Shown: positions 25,101-36,707 of the stretch, one piece after another
Numbering within the stretch: the first letter of the stretch is position 1
Layout of the letters: every line of letters starts with the position of its first letter
Origin: Polytrichum commune
Taxonomy: Eukaryota > Streptophyta > Polytrichopsida > Polytrichales > Polytrichaceae
Length of the DNA stretch: 64,000 nucleotides
Assembly (NCBI GenBank): GCA_950295325.1
Contig: OX485805.1
Span: 30,303,501 to 30,367,500 of the forward strand
Direction of reading: 5' to 3'
The notes under the pieces: generated by a model
What the model saw: the letters and a program-made list of their open reading frames with translations, nothing else
What the model was told of the DNA's origin: nothing
Databases searched by the model: none
Made by a program: the position numbers and the translations under genes

Positions 25101-27035
25101 TGCTGTTTAAGCCAACTTACATATCACAAATACGAATAAATATTGGCATGGAATCTCAATGTGGCTGAACTTTTGGGGATGATGCAGACCAACTGCGATT
25201 TGCTGTCATGGATGCGATTTGTAGAAGTGACAAGCGTAGGCGCATGTACGAAGAGGCTCTCATTGCTATTACTGTTGAGGAATCTTTGAAGAGGTATTTC
25301 ATTTAAGAATGAGCTCCTACTCACATCCTGCACAAAAAGCCTCTTTTGACTCTTTTGAAGTGTTTTGCATACATGTGACGGTCTGGCTAGTCTATGAGCA
25401 GTGAAAGGCGGTTGCTTGATTGCAAGTTCAAGCAACTGTCTTACGCTGCTCATAGACTAGCACTAAAATTTCTGTTAGTAGAGTTATCCTATAAATTAAC
25501 GGGACTTTTGTCTGGAGTCGGTCCCCTATGATTTTTATTGTTTGTTTTGCATAGAACACCTTCCATATTTGGTGAGTTTTCAGGGCATACTCTGAGGGAG
25601 TGTTGAATTTTACCGAACTCATTTTAGCACCTCTTGGCATAGCAAATTGACTTTGACTCTCAGTGAAACAATATAGAATATTCTTTGTTCAAACCTCCAC
25701 ACTACCTTCAAGGATGCACCAAAAACTTACTGAATATGGAAGGTGTTCAGTGCAAAACAACTAACTCCCGACCAAAAGTCATGCTGAGTTAGAAGATAAC
25801 TCTAATCAGACCCTGCCAAAACCTTCTGGCATGCCTTTTCCTGCCCCTTCCTTTGCCGATGTTTTTCTTATTGATATAGGTTCATATGCAGGATCATTAA
25901 TGGGATGACCTTTTGTCGTGGAATCTCTGAGGTCATTTTTACACAAATAATTTGTCATTCTGTCCTCCAAAGAATCTCACTTGTGGTCAATTTGTGGCAC
26001 AGGTATTGCCAAAGGATACCAGGTTCAAATTTCTGGGGTGGTGAATCAGAATTGCTGGTAATTATCAGAGCTTTGTTTCTTAGCAGACATGTGATGTTTG
26101 AGAATGTAATGAATTACTCTTTGCATCATATGTGTTTTCAGTATGTAGCTGCTATAAATCTGCCCCTACTCATTGTACTACATGCTGTTTTGTTGTTTAA
26201 TAGGTGTTGTCACGGATGTGCTCGCAACCTATATTCGTATACATTCCTGAGTCAGAGGTGAGATTACAGAACCATCATCATTCTTGTCATGTGTAGTCCA
26301 TTTAATCTCAGAGACTCTGTAATTTCATTCTGGAGGCAGGGATCTTGCAATTTTTTGCCGACTTGGTTTTAGATCCATTTTTATATGTCAACTCACACAG
26401 GAATGTTCTCATGTTTAACTTGACACATAAGGTAGACAATCCTTATTCAGTTACTTCTCTTATAAGGACGCCCATATTTGAGTTGTATGTGATTAACTGC
26501 GGCTCCAAGAACAGAAACCAAGAAGACGTTTTTTAAAAGAGATTGGACTGCATGCTCAAAATATGTTATCATCCTATGCTCAATAGTCAACATAATTGGG
26601 AGTGGCCTATATGACCAAAGAATGAGCATGAGAATCTTCATTTTGATAATGAATAAGATAATCATATGAGCTCCAAAAATAATGAGGAAAGTGGGCACGG
26701 CCTTGATTTGGATGTTCTGACCATTATGTACTAATCGGGCGTGTTGTATCCTTGGTGAAGAGGGCTAGCTGGGAAAAAGTATCTAACCATTTAAGACCCA
26801 TCTACCTTAAATTGGGTGACAAGTATGGACTTGATTATGAGGAGAGTAGAGACAACATCATAACAATCAATGTGTATGCCTATGGCAGGTGAAACAAGGC
26901 GCAAGGTGGGGCACAGGCTACATCCCAATAGCTGAGTATGGTGCTGAATTTGTAAAGCCTGCAAAAGATAGGAAAGCACGCAAGCCTGTTAGGCTATTGT
27001 ACAATGGCAGCAACCATTATGACTTGCTCATATAA
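22165..27035 (+). CDS. OTU3: OTU-domain deubiquitinase, OTU3-like, 8 exons
   Basis: Exons: 22165-22210, 23229-23409, 24254-24341, 24941-25004, 25188-25293, 26003-26057, 26204-26257, 26889-27035 (TAA). All have GT..AG borders and compatible phases, giving 246 residues. The cysteine-protease triad is visible: Asp97 and Cys100 in AGDGRCMFRAL, and His241 in NHYDLLI. Also present are QGMALNKG, ITVEESLKRYCQRI and FWGGESELL (about 172-180). This set is diagnostic of the plant OTU3 group, small cytosolic ovarian-tumour proteases that cleave ubiquitin linkages. Residues 16-75 are a less conserved N-terminal region. The alternative acceptor TCTAG at 24245 would break the frame, so CTCAG|ACAAGG at 24254 is preferred. 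The function is an orthology inference; the gene looks intact. Introns carry families B, D and E. Confidence 0.88.
22756..23075 (+). repeat. Degenerate tandem repeat in OTU intron 1
   Basis: The sequence 'gaggtggatgtgtttgaatg' or close variants occurs three times (about 22840, 22885, 23020). It lies between blocks 'cataatttacatgcgg', 'cataatctttacctgatgg' and 'cataatctctttccgatgg' (22756, 22939, 23047). The units are uneven (about 110-180 bp), suggesting old duplications with losses. Confidence 0.55.
23891..24046. mobile_element. Short MITE family B, copy in OTU intron 2
   Basis: It starts GGCCACTTTACACTTGCTCA and ends GAGCTCAAGTGTAAAGGTGG plus CC. The ends are inverted repeats of about 20 bp and match 8207-8344. 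Just upstream, 23505-23870 carries a related, larger degenerate segment sharing the 'taagctacctcatggaggtt' block with 8450-8480. Confidence 0.6.
24433..24775. mobile_element. MITE family E copy 3, OTU intron 3
   Basis: It runs from AGAGCTATCC to AGGATAACTCT, inverted ends of about 10 bp. Internal arms pair imperfectly ('gggagttgtctggagttgat' region with the 'ccagctcttgactataagt' region). It is closely similar to the copies at 13861 and 25480. Confidence 0.7.
25480..25803. mobile_element. MITE family E copy 4, OTU intron 5
   Basis: It begins AGAGTTATCC and ends AGATAACTCT. Inner arms: 'gcatagaacaccttccatat' near the left and 'gaatatggaaggtgttcagt' near the right are clear inverted repeats, so the transcript could fold into a long hairpin. 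Confidence 0.7.
26540..26820 (+). repeat. Repeat family D copy, OTU intron 7
   Basis: Blocks 'agattggactgcatgctcaa', 'aacataattgggag', 'gagaatcttcattttg', 'ttgatttggatgttctgacc' and 'aagacccatctacc' match 49450-49715 and the family D copies elsewhere. Confidence 0.6.
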
Positions 27036-30000
27036 ACATCAGGTTGCTTTGCAAATTCCTTCTTTGCTGGGGGTTAAGACGTCCAAACAAAGATTGCACT
27101 AGCTTGCAAGAAATCTACAGATATTGGGGTTCTGTATTGTCAGGATTGATGTGTGTATCAGTCACAAGCACAAGATTCTCCAACTCTTTGCACATTGTCT
27201 CAGGTAGGTTTCTCTCTGGCACACTGTCTTTGCACATTGTCTCGACAGTGGCGCTAGGCACATTGTAGAGTCCAACTTATTGGTAGTAATGTTGTAATGC
27301 CTTGGTTCCTGTCCTGGGACAAGCTTTGGTGGCTTTCCATGGTTTTATTTTTACCCTTGGTACCAGAAATAATCATTTTATCTCTATACAAAATTGAAAA
27401 TTAAATTTCCCAGCTTGTTTGTTAAAATATTTCTAATCTTGTCCTTGCAATCTTTCAGTCATCCTACTGGATGTTTAAATGGTTAATAAATTTTGAACAT
27501 ATAGTCCAATCTCATTTTATCACATGTCTGTTAGTGTCTGTTCTTAGATCCACACCTAACCACACACTCAAATATATGTGTTCAATTTAAGATAAGTAAT
27601 TGAATTATGCATGCTTACCTTGAGGTATGTGTGCCTTATGTGGAGCCAGTTTCCAGCTAGTTCGGGGTTGTTAAGTGGACTCTAAATCACACATTACATT
27701 GGTTAGATTCTGACTATAAGTATATCATAAATAATCGTGCCAATTTAGGCACAGGAGCACAAAAATGTCATTCTAAGAACATGTGAGGTCCACTTTATGA
27801 ACAATTGAATTTATACCTTAATTGGAACTTCCATGAGCACATGAACTTTGAATGTACTTTCTGATTGGATCAGAATTGCTAGTGGAGTGTGCTCCAAATC
27901 ATTGATCCAACAGTTAGATCGATTTGTGGAGTTGGAATTGCCCACAATAGGCACACTTAATTTATGCACACATTGGGTTCGTTAAATCTCACAAGATGTA
28001 GCCTTTCTCAATGTAATGCATGCAAAATTGGTGTGTGAAATTCATAGTAGTGGCCATGAGCTTGAGCTACTGAAGTGGACCTCAAAAATGGCTTACTTGA
28101 TGTAAGTCATACTAACGCATAATTCCTACATAATTGTTTGTACAAGCCCCCAACAAGAATATAATGTCTAGTTTTTACTTGTGAGATAGAATGTATATTT
28201 AACATAATCTACTACAAAGAGGAAGTGGAAGCACGGTCATATGTGACATGGTGGTGATAAGATCCACATGGAATTATAAACATGGCGTGTGGATTTGCTT
28301 TCCATTTACATTGCTTCCATGAGACTTGGCCTCACCATTGTAGATGTTGGGAAAAATGAGAGTAGGAATTGAGCACTTAACAATGGGATACTTGGGGCAC
28401 GACTTGGGGTTCCATAGAGCAAGCTAGACCTGCTAAATAATCTTAAGGGCTGCTTGGACAACCTATACATTTAGATTTATTTCTTGGAGGGTTTAGAATC
28501 TACATTTCATAATATTCTAGCCGCCTTAAAGATTTCAAGTGAGTTGATGAAGATGCTAGACACATTCTTGTTGACTTATGATTAGAGACCATCATATACC
28601 ACAAGTCATGAAAGAATATATTGTTTCATGTGTTATCAACCATAAAAATTTTAAATCTACTGTGAAACACAGCAAAAGGTCTTTTTGGTCTATTTATTTA
28701 TAAGCAAACCCTAAACTTTATTAGGTGTAGAGTCACTCTGTTGGAGATATGCACTCCCAACTTGTTGCACCCATGCATATGAATCAATATCCCGGATGAA
28801 CCCCAACCCATACACTCATGCATGTGAATCGTTATCCCAGATGAACCTGATCCCATACACCCATGCAATCATATGCCATGTGTACCCACATGTATGTCCC
28901 TGCCCATGTTCATAAATCCCCATGACCCACCACCATGCCCCCATGGCGCGCTTTGAAAAAAATTGAATTAAGAAAATATTGTCCTATTTTGTCCTACTAC
29001 CCATGCCATGTCACCCCCCCCCCCCGCACATGCAGGTTTCCCCCACCATACCCACCTTGTGCACTTGTAGTCTCCCCACATAACATTACTTGATTGTAGG
29101 CTGATGGACCATGGCTTGGGAACTTGCGAGACATCTGCCTTTTTCCTTATGGGGTTCCCTTACAAAATGAAACAATGCTCAACCTAATTATTGTTCAAAT
29201 AACGATAATTTACTAGCATGTATCTAAATTTAGCCCTTTCTTACCAAAATTGCAATCAATTTAATTAAAAAAACACAACTCTTTGTCCCCATCCCAAAGC
29301 CCCATGTTGGTCCTCGACATTGTACTGACATGGCTAGCAAGTATACCGAGAATAAAGGACCATGAATACATAGAGCATGTGACTATATAGGCTAGGGATG
29401 TAGAGAGCTTGAAATTCTTACACCTAGCCCTCCCTTTCTAGAAAATGTTCTTTAAAAGAAGGTGCTTAGAAGTTAGGTTGTGTAATGTTATGCACTTTCC
29501 ACATTACATATGATTTCTTATTTCTTGTATCACATGTTTGTTATGAGGAAGGATCTTGGCATGTGACTCTTTTTCTTTGGATATTTTTCTTAGTTTTTTA
29601 GGCAAGAACGGTGGAGCAACAACACCACCACCACCACCTCTTCTCTTGTATATAGATAATTGATAGAGTCCACCACCAAAAAGTAGAAGCAACCCGTGAA
29701 TGAAATGACTCTTCAATCATGCTTTGCCTCCATGAGAGATTGACATTTCCATCTATCTAAGCATATGTACCTATCTATCTAGAGAGTTGAGGTCCCATAA
29801 TGGTTTTTGTTAGATGGCACCCATGAATTTCTATTCACAAGTATTGAACTTGGACATGCCACATGTCATAATCTTGTTGGCCTATAGTAGAAATAAGATC
29901 CCAATTGGCACATACAAATTTTTTTATTCCTCGTCCCCGCCTATGTTTTGAATGTGGTTGTCAAGAAAACCTACATACCAAGTGTGTGCTTTAAACAAAC

Positions 30001-30440
30001 AACAAAGCCCATCCGGTCTCCAGTTATTGCAAACTACACTTAGGTTGAGGCATCTATAATCAATAAAATAAGAGAGTTTGCATATGTTTAGGAGGAGTAA
30101 TAGCAGGGAATGGTTTTTCTTGCAAAGAGAAACAAATTCCAAGGAGAATGCAAAAAATAAAAAATAAAAAATAAAAATCGCGTATATGAAAATTGCTACA
30201 AATTCCAAAGCATAAATGTTAGGGTTCCACATAGTTGATCTATAGGTTTGACCCATAACTGCTGATCTCAATGCTACTCGTTGGCTACAGTAATTGTCGA
30301 AACTCTTATGAGGATAATCAATCACAAGCCGCCCGCTCATAATCTTTAACTTTGTTTGCCTTAAATATAATAGATCTCATCTAGGTCGGCATTACATGAC
30401 CCTAGTGAGCGATTAAATGGACATAGTTGACTTTGGATGC
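27036..30440. other. Intergenic DNA after the OTU gene
   Basis: 27036-27300 is probably 3' UTR. A family D fragment lies near 27500-27640. A roughly 50-bp unit ('cactcatgcatgtgaatcg' type) is repeated about twice at 28767-28870. A C run lies at about 29017-29028 and an A5T-type microsatellite at about 30150-30177. No protein-coding gene or RNA gene is recognisable. Confidence 0.35.
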
Positions 30441-30449
30441 CTTGACCTT

Positions 30450-30823
30450 AACTATTGCATTTAGTGTATATTGTGTTTTATATCACTTGTGGCAACTTTT
30501 CTACTGACACTTCTTATCAATAAGTTTACAAGTACAGTCATCTCAACTTACATTTCTAGTTTGGTACATGTTGCATCTGAATATTTTTGCGATGAATTAT
30601 TGTCATGGATGGTCACGTGGATGGTTGAATTTTGGATGAAAAGTCACTTAGTAAATGGCAATAATTGCAACATTTGTAAATCTATAATGCCCAAAAGTTT
30701 TTACAAGGAATGACAAATAGTGTTAGGTTTACACTTAGTGTAGGTGACACTACACATGGAATTTTAAATTAGTATTGAGCATAACAAATAGAATTGGTGA
30801 TACGACATACAATATTTAGTGTA
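30450..30823 (-). mobile_element. MITE family C copy 2, inverted
   Basis: Read on the minus strand it carries the family C blocks in order ('caccaattctatttgttatg', 'ttgcaattattgccatttac', 'catgacaataattc') and ends near CACTAAATGCAATAG. It is AT-rich and decayed. Confidence 0.6.
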
Positions 30824-31051
30824 CACCTTTCACACCTATTACTTTGGTTTACCATGCAGAGTTACACGTTGCTATAATTTTGTACCAATAGTATCAATTT
30901 TCACGTAGATGACATAAAAAGGTAGTTTGCACATCAAACAACATAATATAACTCACATAATGTAATTAATGGCATGCTTAGTTAAAAAATATTAAAACAA
31001 CACATAACTCCAAATGGTAAACCACAGTGCTAGGTGTGAAAGGAGTACACC
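30821..31051. mobile_element. MITE with ~38-bp inverted ends
   Basis: The left arm starts GTACACCTTTCACACCTATT and continues to 'ggtttaccat'. The right arm, from 'aatggtaaaccacagtgcta' to GGTGTGAAAGGAGTACAC, is its reverse complement with few mismatches. The interior is short and AT-rich. It abuts the family C copy and may have inserted at its end. Confidence 0.6.
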
Positions 31052-33014
31052 GTTTATGGTATTTAGTGTCACATGCATAATAATGTCACTTACCCTATCT
31101 TGAGGCACATGCTAGGTTACATTGATGATAAACAACTCCATCATAAGTGTCACCTCATGACACTTGGCATTCAAGTGCACTTACTAATATCTTGGCATGA
31201 GTATGGTCTACATCGTTATGAGGGTGTATGCCTATGCTCTACAACGGGCTACAAGTTGACTAAAGTGTACACAAATGACACCTGGCATTAGTATGCTCAA
31301 GAACATCTTCCTCTTTCATACCAAATTATAAACACATAACACATGCCATTAGTATGCTCAATGATATTTTCCTCTTGCATATTAAAATGTAAAGCTATCA
31401 TCTTCAGTATCCCAATGATCACGCTAAATGTCATAATGTATATAACTTTTCACTTTAAAAAGCTACTTATGTCTACTAATAGTTTCGTATTGACAACTAA
31501 CAGGCGTGACACTTTGAAACCTCTAGGCATCTAGTTTAGGCCCTCCGCAAATAGTGTACGTGACACTAAAATACCCTATACGGTGTAGTAATGGATTTTT
31601 TTTTTAAAAAAATTCCTTCTTTTTAAAGACACATTTTTGCCTATATGTTACTTGAAACTTACCCTATTTAAGTGCCCTCTGCAAGCCACTTCCTCACCCG
31701 GCTGGTTACACGATCCAAATTCAACGCTTACTTAATTACTAACAAGGGCCGTAAGTTGATGAGAGCATTGCATTATTACAAACCCATGAAGGACTCCACA
31801 TTATGTTCGAATTCATGACTTTGTGAAGCTTAATTGAATCTTAATTGAAGCTTAATTACCTTGTGATCGACCTCATAATTGAGGCTCCCACTTATATTCT
31901 AGAGGTACACACCACATGATAATAAAGGGGAAAGCATGCGATTTGGGTGTTAATAAAGGGGTGTGGATTTGAAGGGATCATCACTTTCTTTCACGGGCTA
32001 AGCTTTATTATTAGTCTACGTACTTACACGATAGTGGCATACGAAATGGGATCTTCATTGCAAGTGTGGAGTATAATGGGTATAATGGGCCACTACCTAG
32101 CATTATAATGCTCATGGGGAAGAGATTACCGTAGGTTGATAGCAAGGTGGGTGGAAAACAAACTTCAAAAATCCAAGTCTAATTTTGGGGAAATTAATGA
32201 GTCAAATGGCATAAATAAAAGGAGAAATCCATTTTCTCAAAGTTTGAATATCAAAAAAATCTCAACATTCAATAATCTCTCGTCCTTGTCAACGGGATGA
32301 AACATAAGGCCGATTTGCTGCTACCTCTTAGCCATGCTTGTGAATTTTCAAACAACTTCTACTGAATGTGAGCACAAAACGCCAGAAAAGAATGTTCACA
32401 ACCCTAATTAACACACTAAGAAGGCTTAAACCTAAACTCTGAAGGTTAACATCAAGCATTTAGCCACCATAAAGGATTGAAAAATAAGTTATAGTACATG
32501 GATTTGCATGTAGGATATGTTATGTGTCTATAAATAATTGTATGCATACCCATTTGCCTGATTTTTCTTGAATGTATTATGTGGTTGTATGTTAAGGTTC
32601 AATGACTAATTAGGAATGACACATGACGTGGATCAGAGGTAATTAGAGGTGTGATGCAAACACACACAAAACACTTGATACGATGAGAACCTCAAGTTTT
32701 ATTGTTCTTTGCCATTGCAATGCATACAAGCATGTGAATACATAGTACATGAAGTCCTCTCATACTACACAAAATTTCCCAATTAGTAAGGGTGGGAAAT
32801 TACTAAAGATGCCACCAAAAGATCTAGGAAGCATTGTTCATCCCCGCACTTGGCACTATTCACTTAAACCTAACAACTTTTGCCATGAAACTATCAGCAC
32901 TTGACACGCATTAATTTTCTTGAAATCTATGGTAAATGAACAGAGAATTTACCGTAGTCATGGATATAGTGTCGCTTAGTAAAAAGTTCACCTCTAGGTA
33001 ACTTTTGCGCTTCA
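31052..33014. other. Repeat-derived intergenic DNA, no gene seen
   Basis: Scattered TTAGTGTCAC and GACACTAA motifs (31068, 31085, 31555) suggest remains of CACTAAAT-ended elements. No complete element, RNA gene or protein is recognisable. A palindromic 'cttaattgaagcttaatt'-like stretch lies at about 31829-31858. Confidence 0.3.
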
Positions 33015-33409
33015 GCTACACTAAATATGATATTTGTTATCGCCAATTCTAATTGTCCTGCTCAATATTAATTGTAAACTACGGTACCGTGTCACCAACA
33101 ATAAATGCTAACCCAACATTATTTTTTGTTCCTCGTAAAAAGAAATTTGAGCGGGGGGGGGGGTCTATAGATTTACAATGTTGCAATTACCGTCACTTAC
33201 CAAGTGATTTTTCATCCAAATTTCAATCACCCATGACAATATTTCATCACAAGTTGCCGACAAGAGAAGGTAGGGTTTTGGCCAATGGATGAACCCCTCC
33301 ATCATCCATGACAATATTTGTTCACTTAATATTCATAAGAAGTGTCATCCAAAAAGTTACCATAGTGACATTAAATACCATATGACACTAACTATCATCC
33401 TTAGTGTAG
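33015..33409 (+). mobile_element. MITE family C copy 3
   Basis: It begins CTACACTAAATATGATATTT and ends CCTTAGTGTAG; the ends are inverted repeats. All family C blocks are present, and a G run of 11 lies at about 33153. It faces copy 4 in the opposite orientation 263 bp away. Confidence 0.75.
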
Positions 33410-33672
33410 TTTGACTTGAATTAGTACCACCTTTGCTAATTGGGATACTTAGTGTACATGTCTACACAACTACTAACATAGATTAGACTGCCACATAAAC
33501 TTGGCCTCGAACTTAAGCACCCCATTCAAGTCACTAAGGATCCAAGAGTCTTACCCTATCTTACTTGGAACCTTCTAAAGGTAAATCGACATGATCCGAA
33601 TGGTAAAGACTTCTTCCTACGGTAATTATAAAACCCGGTTTAACACCGTAAATACCATAAAACCGAGGAAGT

Positions 33673-34053
33673 ACTCTAAATATGATACTTAGTGTCACAT
33701 GGTACTTTACGTCACCATGGTAACTTTTCGGATGACACTTCTTTTGAACAAGTAAGCAAACACGGTCATGGATAGATGGATGAGTTCATCCATCGGCCCA
33801 AACCCCCCTACCTTCTCTTGTCAGCAGCTTGTGATGAAATATTGTCATGGGTGATTGGAATTTGGATGAAAAACCACTTGGTAAGTCACGGTAATTGCAA
33901 CACTGTAAATCTATAATCCCCCACAAGGAATGACAAATAATGTCGTTGGGTTAGCATTTAGTGGTGTGGGTGACACTATCTTATACCACCGTTTACAATG
34001 AGTATGGAGCGCGACGAATAGAATTGGTGACACTCAATACCATAGGTAGTGTA
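33673..34053 (-). mobile_element. MITE family C copy 4, inverted relative to copy 3
   Basis: It begins ACTCTAAATATGATACTTAG and ends AGGTAGTGTA. Read on the minus strand it has the same block order as copy 3: 'caccaattctattcgtcgcg', 'acagtgttgcaattaccgtg', 'tttcatccaaattccaatca'. Several CpG sites remain in the right part. Confidence 0.75.
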
Positions 34054-34640
34054 AGCCCCTCGGACCGCATAATAATAAAGACGGGTGCAGAAAATCTTTT
34101 TAGCGGCCCCCGAACATTATGGAAAAGGTACCACAAAGAGGCTTCCGGCTCAACTCACTCGAGATTTCACGTAGAGTAAAAAGATTGACTCCCAAACCCA
34201 TATTTATATATAAATTCACCCCAAACTAAACTCCTGAACTGAGGGTTGTCCTTGCTGCCGAGGTGTTATAACTTCTATAAAGGCCATGTATACGATCCTG
34301 GTCTTCCTTACAGCCTCGTGGAACTGTAGGTGCAAAATTTAACTGCCCGGGAAAATTTGGAGAGCCCGTTAAAAAAAAACAAAAAAAACTTATTATTATT
34401 ATTATTAAAGTTTTAAAAAGAAAAGAAAAGAAAAGTACAGCTCCAACAGTAACTGGGTGGCTCCTGGAAAGCTTTTATATCGATGGCCCTCGAAGTTTAA
34501 CCAGTTGTCGTCACCTTAACGGACTCGATGGGATATCGTCAGGAGACCAACTGCAAAAAAAAAAAGCAGAAAAAAAAAAAACGGAGGTGCCCTTCTTTAA
34601 TTCCACCTGCAGTATAATAAAGCGTGATGATTAGTTCTAA
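34054..34640. other. Low-complexity intergenic segment
   Basis: It contains A runs, a (TTA)n run near 34391-34407, AAAAG repeats near 34416-34436 and more A runs near 34553-34580. A stretch at about 34530-34640 ('cgtcagga..ggaggtgccctt..gtgatgatt') is repeated in direct orientation at about 37634-37735. Confidence 0.45.
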
Positions 34641-35106
34641 GGTCACACACGAGACTGAGAGCCCGTGACCATCGCACTTCAAGCACTCTCATTGGTGGGA
34701 AAAGGCGGAGCCGGTGTTCGAGTTCGCTACTTCACACTATGCTTGAGGGACCACCGGAGTATGTGGAATGCAAGATGGATGTAACGTCTACGTGGATTCC
34801 TACGTGGCATCGAATGGATCATGTTTCATGGTCACTTGGACTATTTTATAAAACCTATCTCTTGGAGGTAGGTCTAACACAACACTGGGAGATCACGGCA
34901 CTTTGAATGCTCACAACCGTTGGTTTATTCTATTTTATCGTGTGTGAGGATCCGCGTGAATAGAAATTCATGGAAATGGCATTTGGTTGAGGGTCCGTGA
35001 CCACACTAGATGATTTTGGAGGTGTGTTGGGTTGGCCTTTGGACACTTTCTTTTGGGCTCTCACGATTTCATGGTCACGGCTCTTGGCTCGTGTGTGAAG
35101 TGGCCC
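34641..35106 (-). mobile_element. Tourist-like MITE family A copy
   Basis: It starts GGTCACACACGAGACTGAGA and ends CTCGTGTGTGAAGTGGCCC; the ends are inverted repeats of about 35 bp including GAGCCCGTGACC. Flanks are TAA and TCA. Internally it keeps an uninterrupted 'gaccacactagatgatt' at about 35000, the empty-site counterpart of the nested insertion at 3977. Confidence 0.8.
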
Positions 35107-35389
35107 TCAATGAATAGGGCGAACCGGCCGCTAGTTTACAAATGAAAAGCGGTTGAGTTTGAGAAATTGAAGTTTGAGACATTGGGAAAATTATCTTATC
35201 GTTTTAGAAGAATCTAAGAGTATACCTCAAACTCAATAAAGAAAAATTGGAAGACCACAACATGTAACCAAGTTTGACTTGGAAACACTAGGATTTGGAC
35301 CAATTACACCCAAAAATCTCTTGGGACATTGAACACAATCCTCCTTAATCAACAATGAATTCATTAGATGGATGTGTCTTAAATGGTTA

Positions 35390-36040
35390 CTTTCTTCTTG
35401 ACTATTTAGTCCACTTCTCGTAGGATAGTATGAAACACGCAATTAGTACAAGATGCTTTGCAAATCGAAATCGAGGTTGTAGCCCCACTTTCCACATGAT
35501 AATTTTGGATCTCGTATGAATGTCTTATTCATTATCAAAGTGAAGGTCCCCGTAGTCGTTGAATGGTCATATAGGTTTTCTCCCAATTATAGTGACAGTT
35601 GAATTTGAGCACGAGGTCCGACTTCCTTTTGGTATCCGTTTTTGGAGCCATAGCAAATTGCATACCATTCAAATATAGATGTCCTAATAACAAAAGTTAG
35701 GGTTGTCTACTTTACAGGGCTAGTAAGGCAAGGCATGTGAGCCTTTTGTGGACACGCTTTTCAATTGGAAACTTATATTTGAGTGGTATATGGCACGGCT
35801 TGTAGTTTAATATGGACACCAAAGAGACATGTGCCAAGATGAGATTGGACTATGTGCTGAGAATGTAGACGTGTTACACAATTCTAGGTTCAGTTTTCAA
35901 CACAATTGGGAGGGCCAATGCAATGACTTGAAGAAAATCAAAGCCCTCACTTTGCGCTCTTATACCTTGTGCATCTTAACTCAAATTTTGGGATTCGATA
36001 TGGTGATCTTTGTATATTTGCAATTGCTAAATGAATGAGA
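35390..36040. repeat. Repeat family D, two opposed copies
   Basis: 35390-35700 carries the inverted set (ending 'ttcaaatatagatgtcc'). 35780-36040 carries the direct set ('gagattggactatgtgctga', 'aacacaattgggagggcc', 'tgcatcttaactc'). Together they form an imperfect inverted arrangement around about 35700-35780. Confidence 0.5.
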
Positions 36041-36310
36041 CAAATTTCGATCCGATGTGATAGCCATATATGTATGCGGAGTCGTAAGCGCCCACACTAA
36101 GGCCGCATGTTTTACATCTTTTATTTCAATTAGTGTGGATTACAAGTTGGAGTTATACAGTGCTAGAAGTTTGCACGGAGGATGCATATGTTAACGAGTA
36201 CAACACAAATAAATAGTATGCACTTTATAGAACATTTAAACAAAACATAGATGGCCAAATTCTAACGAAAAGATGTAGTGAAATGTGTATTTCCAAAATG
36301 GTGATTCACA

Positions 36311-36502
36311 CTACACTAAATATTTGATGGAGTGTGGTATTAAAATTGGTGTGCCATGTTACTTAGAGTGGTTTTTGTGACATGTCATGTAGGACCTAGT
36401 GGCATCGGACACCCTCTCTCCTTGCCATCCAGTGGTTGCAAGACAAACAATGTGGATTATTGATGAATAGTTGGGCCACACTAAATCATATATTTAGTGT
36501 AG
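36311..36502. mobile_element. 192-bp MITE with CTACACTAAAT termini
   Basis: The left end is CTACACTAAATATTTGATGG with 'agtgtgg' following. The right end, GCCACACTAAATCATATATT plus TAGTGTAG, is its reverse complement. No coding capacity. The ends resemble family C and the element at 12472. Confidence 0.7.
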
Positions 36503-36707
36503 CCAGTGTAAATGAGGCACTAGTGTGTGCAAGAGTACAAAAAAATATGAGAAGTGAAATGAAACAATATGAAACGAAATTGATTCTAAAGACCAAGAAG
36601 TCAAAAGGCTTATGAGTTGAAAGCACACCAAGTTGGTGTCAAAAAAAACTTATTCCCTAGAGTAACAAAGTGCAGCGACCTCGTTGAGTTAAAAGTTAAT
36701 ATCAACT

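Noticed and set aside
28700-29100. Possible CRISPR-like or regular spaced repeat ('catgcatgtgaatc' blocks)
   Set aside because: Only two to three imperfect ~50-bp tandem units; this is a small plant minisatellite.
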